A stretch of 64,000 bases of DNA from Streptomyces sp. 35G-GA-8 (GCF_023534745.1 NZ_JAMHJQ010000001.1:62001-126000), one strand, 5' to 3'; positions 1 to 9,173 are shown, numbered from the stretch's first letter. A program made the numbers and translations. The notes: generated by a model from the letters alone, not told the origin.

Positions 1-804
1 GAGGTCTGGGCCCCGGAGATCGTGCACCACGACGGTCACTACCGCATCTACTTCGCCGCCGGCAGCGGTGCCGCCCACCGGATGTACCACATCAGCTCCG
101 CCGACCCGGACACCGGCTATTCCGCCGCCACCAAAGTCGCGCTGCCCGATGACAAATGGGCCATCGACGGGGTGCCCTTCACCTTCGGCGGCCAGCGCTG
201 GTTCGTGTGGTCCGGCTGGTCGGGCGACACCAACATCGAGCAGAACCTGTACCTGGCCCGGATGAGCGGTCCCACCACGACCACTGGCGGCCGTTACGTC
301 ATTTCGCAGCCGCGCGAGCCGTGGGAACGGGTCGTGGGCAACCCCTATATCAACGAGGCACCCCAGCCGATTGTCGACCCCAGCGGGCAGTTGCACCTCG
401 TGTACTCCGCGAACGGCAGTTGGAGCAGCCAGTACTGCATCGCCGACCTGCGGCTGCGGGGCGGCGGCGACCCCACGTATGTGTGGGACTGGTACAAGAG
501 CAACGGCTGTCTGTTCGGCTCGCACGCCCCGACCATGATGGCGGGCTGGGACCCCACGCTCAATGTCGACGGCCCCGGACATCACACGTTCGTCCTGCCG
601 CGCGGCGACGTCGCCGCCGGCCCGCCGTCCGGCAACCGGTTCCCGACCATGTTCCACGCGGTCGCCAAGGGCACGCCGTACTCATGGTCCAACCGCTACT
701 GGTACTCCGGCACGGCCGTCTGGTGGGGCAGCACCACCTACCGCCGGGCCAACGTCCCCGGTGCCACCACCAGCGTCGGGTACAGCCTCAAGTTCTTCGA
801 ATGA
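1..804 (+). CDS. Glycoside hydrolase family 43-like protein, 5' truncated
   Basis: The reading frame is open from base 1 and 267 codons remain, so the N-terminus lies outside the window. The protein looks like a five-bladed beta-propeller of the GH43/arabinanase type: it starts with a WAPEI motif followed by HxGxYRIYF, has a central AIDGVPF stretch (the usual site of the pKa-modulating Asp) and an INEAPQ stretch that fits the general-acid Glu. The catalytic-base Asp should be in the missing part. GH43 enzymes remove arabinose or xylose from plant polysaccharides, usually outside the cell. No other domain follows; the protein ends shortly after a YSLKFFE tail. The family call is fairly firm, the substrate is unknown. 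Confidence 0.75.
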   Translation, partial: EVWAPEIVHHDGHYRIYFAAGSGAAHRMYHISSADPDTGYSAATKVALPDDKWAIDGVPFTFGGQRWFVWSGWSGDTNIEQNLYLARMSGPTTTTGGRYVISQPREPWERVVGNPYINEAPQPIVDPSGQLHLVYSANGSWSSQYCIADLRLRGGGDPTYVWDWYKSNGCLFGSHAPTMMAGWDPTLNVDGPGHHTFVLPRGDVAAGPPSGNRFPTMFHAVAKGTPYSWSNRYWYSGTAVWWGSTTYRRANVPGATTSVGYSLKFFE

Positions 805-851
805 GAACCGTCCCCGGGCATCCCCGGGCTCAGTGAGAACCGTCCCGGGGC
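802..851. repeat. Two near-identical 18-bp direct repeats after the GH43 gene
   Basis: TGAGAACCGTCCCCGGGC at 802-819 includes the stop codon of the upstream gene; TGAGAACCGTCCCGGGGC at 834-851 repeats it with one substitution. The C/G-rich core is also self-complementary. Function is unknown; it could be a small duplication or part of a transcription end. Confidence 0.5.
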
Positions 852-943
852 TTGTCGCGACCGCCCCTGCGGCGAACCGCCGGTGCGCCGCCACCAGCCA
901 CGCCTCTTGCTGTCCGATGCCCCTCGCGAGGAGGAGTCCGCCC

Positions 944-2359
944 ATGTTCGACCCGCCCGCACTCTCCCGACGCCGCTTCCTCGGAGCGACAGGCGCGATC
1001 GGACTCACCGGGCTGTTCGGGGCCGGGACGACAGGCACCGCCCTCGCGGCGGACGGCAACAGCGTCGTACCCATCGGCTGGCCGAACCTGGGCTCCTACT
1101 CGGGGGCGGACGCCGCCGGAACCCGAGTGACAGCCGTCCTCGCCGGGAGTGCCCGCTACCTGATCGGGCCCTGGTACGCCGCCACCTACACCCACTACCT
1201 TCCCGACGGCCATATCGACCTCAAGGGAACGGACGAGCGGGCCGTCCGGCTGCCCGCCATGGCCGCGGTCGCCGCCACGACGGCCTTGGTCACGAACACA
1301 TACGACCCCCGGACGCTGTCGGCCGCGAACGCCACCATCCGCACCCGCAATCTGATCCGCACCCTCGCCGCCCGCCACCTGGCCAACAACGCGAACACCG
1401 GCACGCGTTGGGGCGGCGGATGGCAGACCGCCCTGTGGGCGTACTACACGGCCCTGGCGGGCTGGCTCTTCTGGGACCGGCTGGACACCACCACACGCGA
1501 TCATCTCGTCGCCATGCTGGTATGGGAAGCGGACCGGCTCACCACCGGCGACGGCGTCCACCTCATCGGCACCAGCGGTGATCAGCTGTACATGACCCGG
1601 CGCGACGGCACCGTCGTCACCCCCGGGGACAGCAAGGCGGAGGAGGACAACTGGAGCGCCGCCGCACTCTCCCTGGCCGCCGCGATGATGCCGAGCCACC
1701 CCGACACCGCCCGCTGGACGCGTCGCAACATCGAGCTCCTGCTGGCCGCGGCGGCCAGACCGGCCGATCTCACCAGCGGCGCGACCATCAACGGTATCCG
1801 GTTGTCCTCCTGGCTGCGGGGGACGAACATCGCCGACGACGGAACACTGCAGAACCACGCACGGCTGCACCCGCTGTACATGGTGGCCTTCGACCAGAGC
1901 CTCTACCAGGGGTTCGTCTTCGGCCTGGCGAACCGGGCCGCGCCGCGGGCCGCGCTGCACAACATCAACCGGACGTACGCCGCGCTGGTGGACAAGCCTT
2001 TCCCGCTGCCCGGCGGAGGCACCAGCCCGATCTACCGCGCGGACTCGGCGGAGATCTACTACCCCGAGGGCAACGACTGGGGTACCCACTTCCCCTTCTA
2101 CTTCGGCAGCTTCGACCTGCTGGTCTCACTCACCGGGCAGGACCACGGCATCTCCCCGTCCGCCGCCGAGTGGGAGCGGCTGCACAACAACGCGCAGCTC
2201 TCCCTGATGTCCCGCTTCGCCGACGGCCGAACCTACGACGCCGCCGGGGAGAACACCTACTACGGGCGGGAGCACCGCATCGGCGCCATGGCGGGGCAGA
2301 CGTATCTCACGCTGTTCCTGGCCCGCAATTCGACCGGCAACCGACTGCGATGGACATGA
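944..2359 (+). CDS. Tat-exported protein, possibly an alpha/alpha-toroid carbohydrate-active enzyme
   Basis: The ATG at 944 follows a strong GAGGAGGAG ribosome site and begins a classic Tat leader: SRRRFLG at residues 8-14, a hydrophobic stretch, then an ALAA cleavage region near 35. In-frame upstream starts (GTG 833, 563) would bury the leader. The mature ~435 residues are helix-rich and full of Trp, Tyr and His (WGGGWQTALWAYYTA, NWSAAALSLAAAMMP, EIYYPEGNDWGTHFPFY). That pattern resembles (alpha/alpha)6-toroid polysaccharide lyases or heparinase-like proteins, but I do not recognise a family signature. Its position behind a GH43 enzyme supports a role in extracellular polysaccharide breakdown; this is inference. 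Confidence 0.6.
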   Translation: MFDPPALSRRRFLGATGAIGLTGLFGAGTTGTALAADGNSVVPIGWPNLGSYSGADAAGTRVTAVLAGSARYLIGPWYAATYTHYLPDGHIDLKGTDERAVRLPAMAAVAATTALVTNTYDPRTLSAANATIRTRNLIRTLAARHLANNANTGTRWGGGWQTALWAYYTALAGWLFWDRLDTTTRDHLVAMLVWEADRLTTGDGVHLIGTSGDQLYMTRRDGTVVTPGDSKAEEDNWSAAALSLAAAMMPSHPDTARWTRRNIELLLAAAARPADLTSGATINGIRLSSWLRGTNIADDGTLQNHARLHPLYMVAFDQSLYQGFVFGLANRAAPRAALHNINRTYAALVDKPFPLPGGGTSPIYRADSAEIYYPEGNDWGTHFPFYFGSFDLLVSLTGQDHGISPSAAEWERLHNNAQLSLMSRFADGRTYDAAGENTYYGREHRIGAMAGQTYLTLFLARNSTGNRLRWT

Positions 2360-2460
2360 GAGCGCTGAGTGGCAGCTGTCCCGGACAGGCCGGTGTTCGG
2401 CATGGGCAGCGGCTACAGCGGACGCGTGTGGGCGATGCCCCGATGGGGCGAGCCCGGTGC

Positions 2461-3591
2461 TCAGACCATGCGCTGTACGGCGACCATCGCCACGTCGTCG
2501 GCGGGCCGCGCGCCGACGTGCCGCAGCAGATCGGACCGTACGGCGTCGATCATCTCGTCCAGGTCACGGTCGGTCCACCGGGCCACCCGGTCGGCCAGCG
2601 GGTAGAAGCGCCCGGCCGCGTCGCGTGCCTCGATGACACCGTCGGTGTACAGCAGCAGCCGGTCCCCGACGGCCAGTTCGTAGGTGTCCACCTGATGCTC
2701 GTCGGCGCGGAGATCGCCGAGCCCCAGCGGCAGTGCGGATGTCCTGGGATCGAGAGGGAGGACGTTGTCCTGGCGGATGAGCAGCGGCGGCGGGTGGCCC
2801 CTGTTGGCGATCCGGACCACGTCCTCCCCCTCCCTGAACTCCACGATCACCGCGGTGACGAACCCCTCCATCGCCCGGCGGCGGGAGACGGAATCCGAGG
2901 CGTCGTCGGAAGTGGCCAGCGCGTCGACGAGCTCGTCGCGCAGCCTGCGGTCGAGAAAGTCGGGCAGCTCCGCCAGCGTGGTGCCGTTCCTGGCCGCCTG
3001 GCGGAAGGCACTCAGCAGATAGCCGACCATTTCGACCGCGCCAAGCCCTTTCCCCTCCACGTCACCGACCATGAGGCGGACAGAGCGTGCCGTGACGGCG
3101 GCCGCGTACACATCGCCGCCGATATTGGCCTCCTCCTCCGCCGAGATGTACACGGAGGAGATCGACAGAGGACCGAGCCGACAGGGAAGCGGTCGCAGCA
3201 GCAGGTTCTGCATGACCGCGGCGACCCAGCGCGACTGGGCGAGTTCTCGTTCGCGTCGTTGTCGCACCGTGGCCGTCGCGACGGACGCGATGCTGATCAG
3301 CACCACGGTGGCGAACGAGACGGGAAAGGCCTTGGTGTCCAGGGTGTGGTTGTTGATCGCCGCCAGGTACACACTGGGCAGCGTCAGCAGCACGACGAAA
3401 AGGACCTGCCCCGGGGGCAGGAAAGTCGCCGAGAGAGCGGGCACCGCCACCATCAGCCCGCCGATTCGGATCTCCGTATTCGTCAGCAGTTCGACGGCGA
3501 GCAACCCGGCCAGGCACAGGAGCGCTATCGCGAGCTTTGCGTACGGCCGGCGCCAGAGGCTCGACGACGTGGCTGACCCAGTCGTGCTCAT
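2461..3591 (-). CDS. Membrane-anchored PP2C/SpoIIE-type serine phosphatase
   Basis: 376 residues. The N-terminal ~110 residues hold three or four hydrophobic segments, then a short basic linker (VRQRRERELAQSRW). The rest is a SpoIIE/RsbU-type PP2C domain: IGGDVYAA and VGDVEGKGLGA carry the metal-binding Asp residues, followed by ANRGHPPPLL, LLLYTDGVIEARD and a C-terminal DDVAMV. Such phosphatases usually dephosphorylate anti-anti-sigma factors in partner-switching control of sigma factors; this one lacks PAS, GAF or HAMP domains. No anti-sigma or anti-anti-sigma gene is next to it, so its target must be encoded elsewhere. It converges with the upstream exported-protein gene. Confidence 0.88.
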   Translation of the reverse strand: MSTTGSATSSSLWRRPYAKLAIALLCLAGLLAVELLTNTEIRIGGLMVAVPALSATFLPPGQVLFVVLLTLPSVYLAAINNHTLDTKAFPVSFATVVLISIASVATATVRQRRERELAQSRWVAAVMQNLLLRPLPCRLGPLSISSVYISAEEEANIGGDVYAAAVTARSVRLMVGDVEGKGLGAVEMVGYLLSAFRQAARNGTTLAELPDFLDRRLRDELVDALATSDDASDSVSRRRAMEGFVTAVIVEFREGEDVVRIANRGHPPPLLIRQDNVLPLDPRTSALPLGLGDLRADEHQVDTYELAVGDRLLLYTDGVIEARDAAGRFYPLADRVARWTDRDLDEMIDAVRSDLLRHVGARPADDVAMVAVQRMV

Positions 3592-3833
3592 GACCCCAAA
3601 CTACGTCGGGACGGCCCGGGCCGCTCGACGGTGCCGCCCGAGCGATCGACTGGTACGTGGCAGGGGCCCGGCGGTTCCGCGCCGACGGCCCTCCCCTGGC
3701 GGACGCACCCTGAGCGGAACCGTCCCACGCCCGGTCCCGGGCACGCCTTCCTCATACGACTCTCATCCTCAAATGCCTTGATTCCACGGCGAGTTGATCC
3801 GATTCTCAGGATCGGCGGCTAGATTCCCGGACC

Positions 3834-4676
3834 ATGACTCAGGACACACCCCACCCCCGGTCCTCGGACCCCGCCCCCCATATACACGGCCCGTCGAGGC
3901 GCCGGGTACTCCTCGCGGGTGGCGCGAGCCTCGCGGTCGCCGGCCTCGGGGCCTCCGCCTCGGCTCCCTCAGCGTCTGCCACGGACCTACCGGCGGACTG
4001 CTACCCCCTCACGGCGGAGGCCATCGAGGGCCCGTACTACCTCGACTACGACCTGTTCCGGCGCGATCTGACCGAGGACCGCGCCGGTATCCCGCTCACC
4101 CTGCGGCTCACGTTCCTCGACGTGGTCGCGTGCGAGCCGCTGCGAGGTGCCGCCGTCGACATCTGGAGCTGCGACGCCACGGGCGTCTACTCCGGCTACA
4201 CCGAGATCGGCAACGACACTCCCCCACCGGCCGGCGGCACCCACGTACCGCCCACCGACGATCTCACCTATCTGCGGGGCTCACAGATCACCGGCCGCCG
4301 GGGCGAGGTCGAGTTCCGCACCCTCTTTCCCGGCTGGTACATCGGCCGCACGGTCCATATCCACGTCAAGGTGCATGTCGGCGGCGAGTTGACACCGGAC
4401 GGCTACGAGAGCGGGCAGGTCTGCCACACCGGCCAGCTGTACTTCGCCGAGGACACGGTGCTCGCCAGCGCCGAGATCGCCCCGTACAACACCAACACGC
4501 TCGCGCGTACGACGCTCGACGCCGACCGGTTCTACGGCGGGGGCGGCGCCGTGGACGGCCTGCTCGATCTGTCGTACGCCCCGGGGGCGATCGAGCGCGG
4601 GGTCCGCGGCAGCCTGACCGTGGGCGTGGACCCGAGCGCGGTACCGGCGGCGTCGGCTTCGGCGTCGGCTTCGTAG
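3834..4676 (+). CDS. Tat-exported intradiol ring-cleavage dioxygenase-like protein
   Basis: 280 residues. A Tat leader (SRRRVLLAGG at about 22-31) is followed by an Ala/Ser-rich cleavage region. The mature part matches the intradiol (protocatechuate/catechol) dioxygenase core: AIEGPYY, a DIWSCDATGVYSGY segment, RGSQITGRRGEVEF, then PGWYIGRTVHIHVKV. The four non-haem Fe(III) ligands of the family fit Tyr119, Tyr169, His175 and His177, all present. Cytosolic members open catechol rings; the exported actinobacterial group is poorly characterised and may act on lignin-derived or other extracellular aromatics. The C-terminus is a low-complexity Ala/Ser tail (ASASASAS). A terminator-like hairpin follows. 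Confidence 0.85.
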   Translation: MTQDTPHPRSSDPAPHIHGPSRRRVLLAGGASLAVAGLGASASAPSASATDLPADCYPLTAEAIEGPYYLDYDLFRRDLTEDRAGIPLTLRLTFLDVVACEPLRGAAVDIWSCDATGVYSGYTEIGNDTPPPAGGTHVPPTDDLTYLRGSQITGRRGEVEFRTLFPGWYIGRTVHIHVKVHVGGELTPDGYESGQVCHTGQLYFAEDTVLASAEIAPYNTNTLARTTLDADRFYGGGGAVDGLLDLSYAPGAIERGVRGSLTVGVDPSAVPAASASASAS

Positions 4677-4696
4677 CCGATCAAGGCCGGACCAAC

Positions 4697-4729
4697 GACA
4701 GCTCTGGCCCCCTACCGGCCAGGGCTGTC
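4697..4729 (+). terminator. Hairpin after the dioxygenase gene
   Basis: GACAGCTCTGGCC (4697-4709) pairs with GGCCAGGGCTGTC (4717-4729) with a single wobble and a 7-base loop. It begins 21 bases after the stop codon. No T-run follows, as is usual for actinobacterial terminators. Confidence 0.7.
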
Positions 4730-4831
4730 GACCGGCCGTAGTCGGTCAGCCGGTTCATGGAGGACGGGCCGCGTTCGATGGCGGTCGTACTATTGGGGCT
4801 GACCGTACGGCCATCGCCTCAAGGAGTCCCC

Positions 4832-5182
4832 GTGTCCCGCCCTCACACCGCTGCCCGGACAGTGGAGCACCCCGACCTGTCGGAGGTAACACTCCAGCAG
4901 GTTCTGGAGGCGCTGGCGGATCCGGTCCGGCGCATGGTGGTGTCCCAGCTGGCCCAGTCCGCCCATGACATGAGCTGCGGCACGTTCGAAGCTCCGGTGT
5001 CACCTTCGACCCTGACCCACCACTTCAACGTGCTGCGCGAGGCCGGCGTGATCCGCCAGTACTACGAGGGGACGTCGAAAATGAACACGCTGCGCGCGGA
5101 CGGGATGGAGGAACGGTTCCCTGGCCTGCTGTCGGCGGTGGTGGCCGCCTTCGCCGCGGAGGGCGAGGCACACCCGGCCTGA
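4832..5182 (+). CDS. ArsR-family winged-helix transcriptional regulator
   Basis: 116 residues from the GTG at 4832, chosen because AAGGAG (4821-4826) lies at the right distance; an in-frame start at 4757 has no such site. The fold is a compact winged helix: ALADPVRRMVVSQLA at the start of the HTH and VSPSTLTHHFNVLREAGVI as recognition helix plus wing, typical of ArsR-type regulators. There are no CXC metal-binding cysteines in the recognition helix; the only Cys is in MSCGTF, so a metal sensor is unlikely. It reads in the same direction as the oxidoreductase 150 bases downstream, with a perfect inverted repeat between them, so it probably regulates that gene. Confidence 0.85.
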   Translation: MSRPHTAARTVEHPDLSEVTLQQVLEALADPVRRMVVSQLAQSAHDMSCGTFEAPVSPSTLTHHFNVLREAGVIRQYYEGTSKMNTLRADGMEERFPGLLSAVVAAFAAEGEAHPA

Positions 5183-5229
5183 GGCCGCCGGTTCGGCCCG
5201 GCCCGCGAAGGTGTGCCGACGGGCGTTAA

Positions 5230-5262
5230 TTCGATGGCCCTCGAAATTTGACGGCCATCGAA
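5230..5262. promoter_or_regulatory. Perfect 10-bp inverted repeat, likely operator of the oxidoreductase gene
   Basis: TTCGATGGCC at 5230-5239 and GGCCATCGAA at 5253-5262, separated by 13 bases, lie about 75 bases before the oxidoreductase start. The stretch between them (TCGAAATTTGA) is unusually AT-rich for this genome. The ArsR gene just upstream is the obvious candidate binder. Confidence 0.6.
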
Positions 5263-5335
5263 CTTTGCGGCAGGGTGGGTCTCGGGGCCGATCAATCTCG
5301 CGCCCCTCCCCACTCTTCCCGAGGATGGATGCGCC

Positions 5336-6343
5336 ATGGCGAAACTCGTACAGTTCGACCGGCTCGGCGGCCCCGACGTTCTGACCGTCAATGAGGTGGA
5401 GGTAGGTGCGCCGGGCGCCGGAGAGGTGCGCATCAGCGTCGACGCGATCGGCCTCAACCGGGCCGAGATCATGTTCCGCGAAGGCAGCTACTTCGACCAG
5501 CCGCGCTTCCCCTCCACACTCGGCTATGAGGCCGCGGGCGTGGTCGAGGCGGTGGGTGAGGGCGTGGACGGCCTGCTTGAGGGCGATCCCGTCTCGGTCG
5601 TACCGGCGTTCCTGCAGAGCGAGTACGGCACCTACGGCGACCACGTCATCGTTCCTGCCTCGGCCGTGGTGCCCCGTGCCGCGGACGTCGACCCCGTCCA
5701 GGCGGCGGCGGTCTGGATGGCCTACATCACCGCATACGGGCCGCTCGTCGAAAGCGGCCGGGTGCGTCCCGGGGACCACGTCCTGATCACGGCCGCCTCC
5801 AGCAGCGTGGGCCTGGCCGCCATCCAGGTCGCCCGTCACGTCGGCGCGATCCCGATCGCCACCACACGCGGCGCAGAGAAGAAGCAGCGCCTGCTGGACG
5901 CCGGTGCGGCCCATGTCGTCGTCACCGACGACGAGGACGTGACCGTACGCGTCAAGGAAATCACCGACGGCGAGGGCGTCCGCCTGGCCTTCGACCCGAT
6001 CGCCGGCCCCGGCGTCGAAACGCTCGCCCAGGGCATCGCCCCCGGCGGCTTCCTGGTGGTCTACGGCGCCCTCGACCCGCGCCCGACTCCGCTGCCCAAC
6101 GCGCAGTCCTTTCCCGCGCTGAACAGCAGCACCTACACCCTCTTCGAGATCACCACGAACCCCGAACGCCTCCGCCGCGCGGTCGCGTTCGTCAATGCCG
6201 GTCTCGCTTCGGGCTCCTTCACCCCGGTCGTGGACCGTACATTCGACTTCACCGACATCGCCGAGGCTCACCGCTATATGGCGGCCAACGAACAGGTCGG
6301 CAAGATCGTCGTCACCGTCACCCACGACACCTCACCGGCGTAA
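5336..6343 (+). CDS. Zinc-independent MDR-family oxidoreductase (quinone-oxidoreductase-like)
   Basis: 335 residues. The N-terminal GroES-like domain carries VDAIGLNRAEIMFREG and TLGYEAAGVVEAVGEGV, the usual MDR substrate-domain landmarks. The second half is a Rossmann domain around LITAASSSVGLAAIQVARHVGA, close to the AxxGxxG pattern of NADPH-dependent quinone reductases, and a C-terminal HRYMAANEQVGKIVV segment. The cysteines and structural zinc lobe of alcohol dehydrogenases are absent, so reduction of quinones or enones with NADPH is the likeliest activity. Control by the upstream ArsR-type repressor is inferred from the arrangement and the inverted repeat. Confidence 0.85.
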   Translation: MAKLVQFDRLGGPDVLTVNEVEVGAPGAGEVRISVDAIGLNRAEIMFREGSYFDQPRFPSTLGYEAAGVVEAVGEGVDGLLEGDPVSVVPAFLQSEYGTYGDHVIVPASAVVPRAADVDPVQAAAVWMAYITAYGPLVESGRVRPGDHVLITAASSSVGLAAIQVARHVGAIPIATTRGAEKKQRLLDAGAAHVVVTDDEDVTVRVKEITDGEGVRLAFDPIAGPGVETLAQGIAPGGFLVVYGALDPRPTPLPNAQSFPALNSSTYTLFEITTNPERLRRAVAFVNAGLASGSFTPVVDRTFDFTDIAEAHRYMAANEQVGKIVVTVTHDTSPA

Positions 6344-6404
6344 ACCGTCTGAACGCCTGGCGCCTCCGGATAGGCACAAGGACAGCGGGAGGGCCCGTGT
6401 CGAG

Positions 6405-7796
6405 TTACGGCCATCGGGTTTCCTGAAGGTCAGCGATGACCCGTACCGCGTCGGCGAGTCGGCCCTGGGGGTGCCAGATGGGGAGCCGTACGCGGGTGCG
6501 GTGCCCGTGATGCGGAGAGAACGCCGGACCCGCGGTGAGCCGGATTCCGCGTGCCAGGGCGCGCTGCGCGAGGGCCACGGCGTCCTGACCGGTGTCGGCC
6601 CAGAGCCCCGACCCGCCCACGGGGGTACTCCACCGCCAACGGGGCAGCACCTCGCGCAGAACCTCCGCCGTGCCCGCGAACTGCCGTGCCAGGAACGCGC
6701 GGCGCAGCTCGCGCTGCCGGTCGGCCTGCGGCAGCAGATGCAGGGCTGCCACCTGGTCGGCGATCGGGCCGCCGAGGTCGATGCTGCCGCGCAGCGCCGC
6801 GAGCCGTCCGATGATCTCCCGGGGCCCGCGTACCCATCCCACGCGCAGGCCGCCCCAGAACAGCTTGGACAGGGTGCCCACGATCAGCAGCCGTTCGGGA
6901 TCGGCCATGCGTTCGAGTCCCGGCAGCGGCTGCGACCGGAACCAGCCCAGCTCGGCCTGTGACTGGTCGTCAACCACGAGAGTGCCGTGTCTGGCCGCGA
7001 TGTCGGCGAGGGCTCTGCGCTGCGCCTCGGGCATGTGCACGCCGGTCGGGTTGTGCAGGGCGGTCTGTACGTAGAGCAGGTCCGCGTCGGCCGCGGCCTC
7101 CAACAGGTTCAGGTCCACGCCCGCCTCGGTGAAGGGGATGCCCCGCACACGGCCCCCCGCGGACACCAGGGCCTGGAGAGCACCCCGGTAGCTGGGGTCC
7201 TCGACGACGCTCGACGTGCCGGGCCCGGCTAGGGCCGTCGCGATCAGCCAGACGGCCTGCTGGGAGCCCGCGGTGACCAGCACCTGGTCCGCGCGGGTGG
7301 GCAGACCCTGTCCGGTGATGCGGGCGGCGAGCGCCGCACGTAGTTCCGGCAGACCCGCAGGGTGGTAGCCGGTGTCGTGGAGGTGATGTTCACGCAGTTG
7401 TCCGGCCACCTCCGGCATGACATCCGCGATCAGCTCGGAGCCGGGCAGCGCCCCGGAGGAGAGATCGACCACCACAGGGCCGCCGCCGAACGAGGTCAGC
7501 CGCCCCTCCTCGGGCCGTGCCAGGCCACCGGCACCGCGAACGTAGGTGCCGGAGCCGCGCGTCGCGGTCAGATGGCCACTCGCTGTCAGCTCGGTGTACG
7601 CGCGGGCCACCGTGCCCCTGGCCACGCCGAGCGCGCCGGTCAGCGCGCGCTGACCGGGCATTCGCCAGCCGGCCGGCAGGTGCGAGCCGTCGATCAGCTC
7701 GGCGAGGGCGTCCCGCAGCGGAACGCTCACGGGTGTTTCGCCGCGCCACACGCCGAGCAGTCGGGCCACCCGCTCGGCCTCGCCGCTCGTCCTCAT
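6405..7796 (-). CDS. MocR-type regulator (GntR HTH fused to class-I aminotransferase domain)
   Basis: 463 residues from the ATG at 7796; a longer frame to 7847 adds only a repeat-derived leader (GVRPRGVR). Residues ~10-80 form a GntR winged helix (RMPGQRALTGALGVARGTVARAYTEL...TRGSGTYV). The rest is a fold-type-I aminotransferase: HNPTGVHMPE, VVDDQSQAELGW and TLSKLFWGGLRVGW, where Lys of TLSK is the PLP lysine and the later Arg contact is RVRLP. Family members (PdxR, GabR, TauR) use PLP to sense a ligand and control a divergent operon. Here that operon is the Tm-1-like/PEP-hydrolase-like/cupin set, and a 14-bp perfect inverted repeat lies between them. Confidence 0.9.
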   Translation of the reverse strand: MRTSGEAERVARLLGVWRGETPVSVPLRDALAELIDGSHLPAGWRMPGQRALTGALGVARGTVARAYTELTASGHLTATRGSGTYVRGAGGLARPEEGRLTSFGGGPVVVDLSSGALPGSELIADVMPEVAGQLREHHLHDTGYHPAGLPELRAALAARITGQGLPTRADQVLVTAGSQQAVWLIATALAGPGTSSVVEDPSYRGALQALVSAGGRVRGIPFTEAGVDLNLLEAAADADLLYVQTALHNPTGVHMPEAQRRALADIAARHGTLVVDDQSQAELGWFRSQPLPGLERMADPERLLIVGTLSKLFWGGLRVGWVRGPREIIGRLAALRGSIDLGGPIADQVAALHLLPQADRQRELRRAFLARQFAGTAEVLREVLPRWRWSTPVGGSGLWADTGQDAVALAQRALARGIRLTAGPAFSPHHGHRTRVRLPIWHPQGRLADAVRVIADLQETRWP

Positions 7797-7800
7797 CGCC

Positions 7801-7830
7801 CGTACTCCTCTCGGCCGTACTCCTCTCGGC
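7801..7830. repeat. 15-bp tandem duplication just upstream of the MocR start
   Basis: CGTACTCCTCTCGGC occurs twice, back to back, without mismatch. On the minus strand it contains GGAG, so it may duplicate the ribosome-binding site of the MocR gene. It also generates a spurious N-terminal extension if an earlier start is used. Confidence 0.7.
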
Positions 7831-7854
7831 CATGCTCCACGTGGCACCTATGGT

Positions 7855-7890
7855 CCGGGTGGTCCACTCGGTCTCAAGTGGACCACCCGG
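7855..7890. promoter_or_regulatory. Perfect 14-bp inverted repeat between MocR gene and its divergent operon
   Basis: CCGGGTGGTCCACT (7855-7868) and AGTGGACCACCCGG (7877-7890) flank an 8-base spacer. The GGTCCACT/AGTGGACC half-sites fit GntR/MocR-type operators. The position between the divergent genes suits joint control of both. Confidence 0.75.
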
Positions 7891-7952
7891 CGTTCTCCCG
7901 TGCCGACACAATCCGTAGCACAGGGCTCGAAGGAGAGCAGGAGGCACACAGG

Positions 7953-9173
7953 ATGGCCACGGTCGCACTCATCGGCACGCTGGACACCAAGGGTGAGGAG
8001 TACGCGTGGATCGCCGAACGCGTGCGTTCACACGGGGCGAGCATTGTCACGATCGACGTCGGGGTGTTCTCGGAATCCGCCGCGGACATCGGCGCCGCGC
8101 AGGTCGCCCGCGCCGGGCAGGCCGATCTCACGGCGTTGCGGGCGGCGCGGGACCGGGGCGCGGCGATGCGGGCGATGGCCGCCGGTGCCGCGTCGGTGGT
8201 GCTGGCACTGTACGCGGAGGGACGGGTCGACGGCGTGCTCGCGATCGGCGGTTCCGGTGGCTCGTCGGTCGCGTCCCGGGCGATGCGCGAACTGCCGGTC
8301 GGGGTGCCGAAACTGCTGGTCTCGACCATGGCCTCGGGTGATGTCTCGCCCTACGTCGGCGAGAGCGATGTGACCGTCATGCACTCGGTGGTCGACGTGG
8401 CCGGGATCAACTCCGTCTCCGAGCGGGTTCTCGGCAACGCCGCCGCCGCGATCGCCGCGATGGCCTCGGCGCAGGAGGCACGCCGGAGTGCACCGGCGGG
8501 TGAGCGGCGTCCCCTGGTCGGTCTGACGATGTTCGGTGTGACCACGCCCGCCGGTGACGAGGCTCGGGAGGAATTGGACGGCCTCGGTTACGAACCGCTC
8601 GTCTTCCATGCGACCGGTGCCGGGGGCCGCGCGATGGAGAGGCTTGTGCGCGACGGTCTGCTCGCCGGTGTGCTGGACCTGACCACCACGGAACTCGCCG
8701 ACGATCTCGTGGGCGGGGTGCTCAGCGCGGGACCGCACCGGCTGGAGGCGGCCGGCGAGCGGGGCATCCCCCAGGTCGTTTCGCTGGGTGCGCTCGACAT
8801 GGTCAACTTCGGGCCCAGGGAGACCGTGCCCGGCGCCTACGACGACCGGACCTTCGTGATCCACAATCCGACCGTCACGTTGATGAGGACCACTCCGGAG
8901 GAGAACGCCGAGCTCGGCCGGCGGATCGGCGCGAAGCTGTCCCGCGCCCGCGGGCCGGTGACCGTGCTCCTTCCGCTGCGCGGGGTGAGCGGCATCGACA
9001 AGGACGGCGGCCCGTTCCGGGACGCGGCGGCGGACGCGCGGCTCTTCGCCGCGCTGCGCGGAGCGCTCACCGGGGCCTCGGCCGAGATCGTCGAGGTGGA
9101 CTCGCACATCAACGACCCGGGGTTCGGGCGTGACGCCGCGCGGCACCTGCACCGGCTGATCGCCGCTCGGTGA
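7953..9173 (+). CDS. Tm-1-like ATP-binding domain protein (UPF0261)
   Basis: 406 residues from the ATG at 7953, preceded by GGAGAGCAGGAGG. The family signature is clear: [21 protein letters not shown] at the N-terminus, [42 protein letters not shown], a second half starting [17 protein letters not shown], and [21 protein letters not shown]0261 proteins are two-lobed, and the plant homologue (tomato Tm-1) binds ATP in this domain. The biochemical role in bacteria is not established. It is the first gene of a three-gene set (next start 101 bases downstream) divergent from the MocR regulator, and the next gene supplies the TIM-barrel half that plants carry in the same chain. Confidence 0.92.
   Translation: MATVALIGTLDTKGEEYAWIAERVRSHGASIVTIDVGVFSESAADIGAAQVARAGQADLTALRAARDRGAAMRAMAAGAASVVLALYAEGRVDGVLAIGGSGGSSVASRAMRELPVGVPKLLVSTMASGDVSPYVGESDVTVMHSVVDVAGINSVSERVLGNAAAAIAAMASAQEARRSAPAGERRPLVGLTMFGVTTPAGDEAREELDGLGYEPLVFHATGAGGRAMERLVRDGLLAGVLDLTTTELADDLVGGVLSAGPHRLEAAGERGIPQVVSLGALDMVNFGPRETVPGAYDDRTFVIHNPTVTLMRTTPEENAELGRRIGAKLSRARGPVTVLLPLRGVSGIDKDGGPFRDAAADARLFAALRGALTGASAEIVEVDSHINDPGFGRDAARHLHRLIAAR

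Noticed and set aside
830-2089. Long minus-strand open frame opposite the Tat-exported protein
   Set aside because: It has Gly/Arg/Val-rich composition without motifs, no ribosome site, and mirrors a well-supported gene on the other strand.
5000-6325. 441-codon minus-strand frame opposite the oxidoreductase
   Set aside because: A typical shadow frame in high-GC DNA; the plus-strand product has clear MDR-family motifs.
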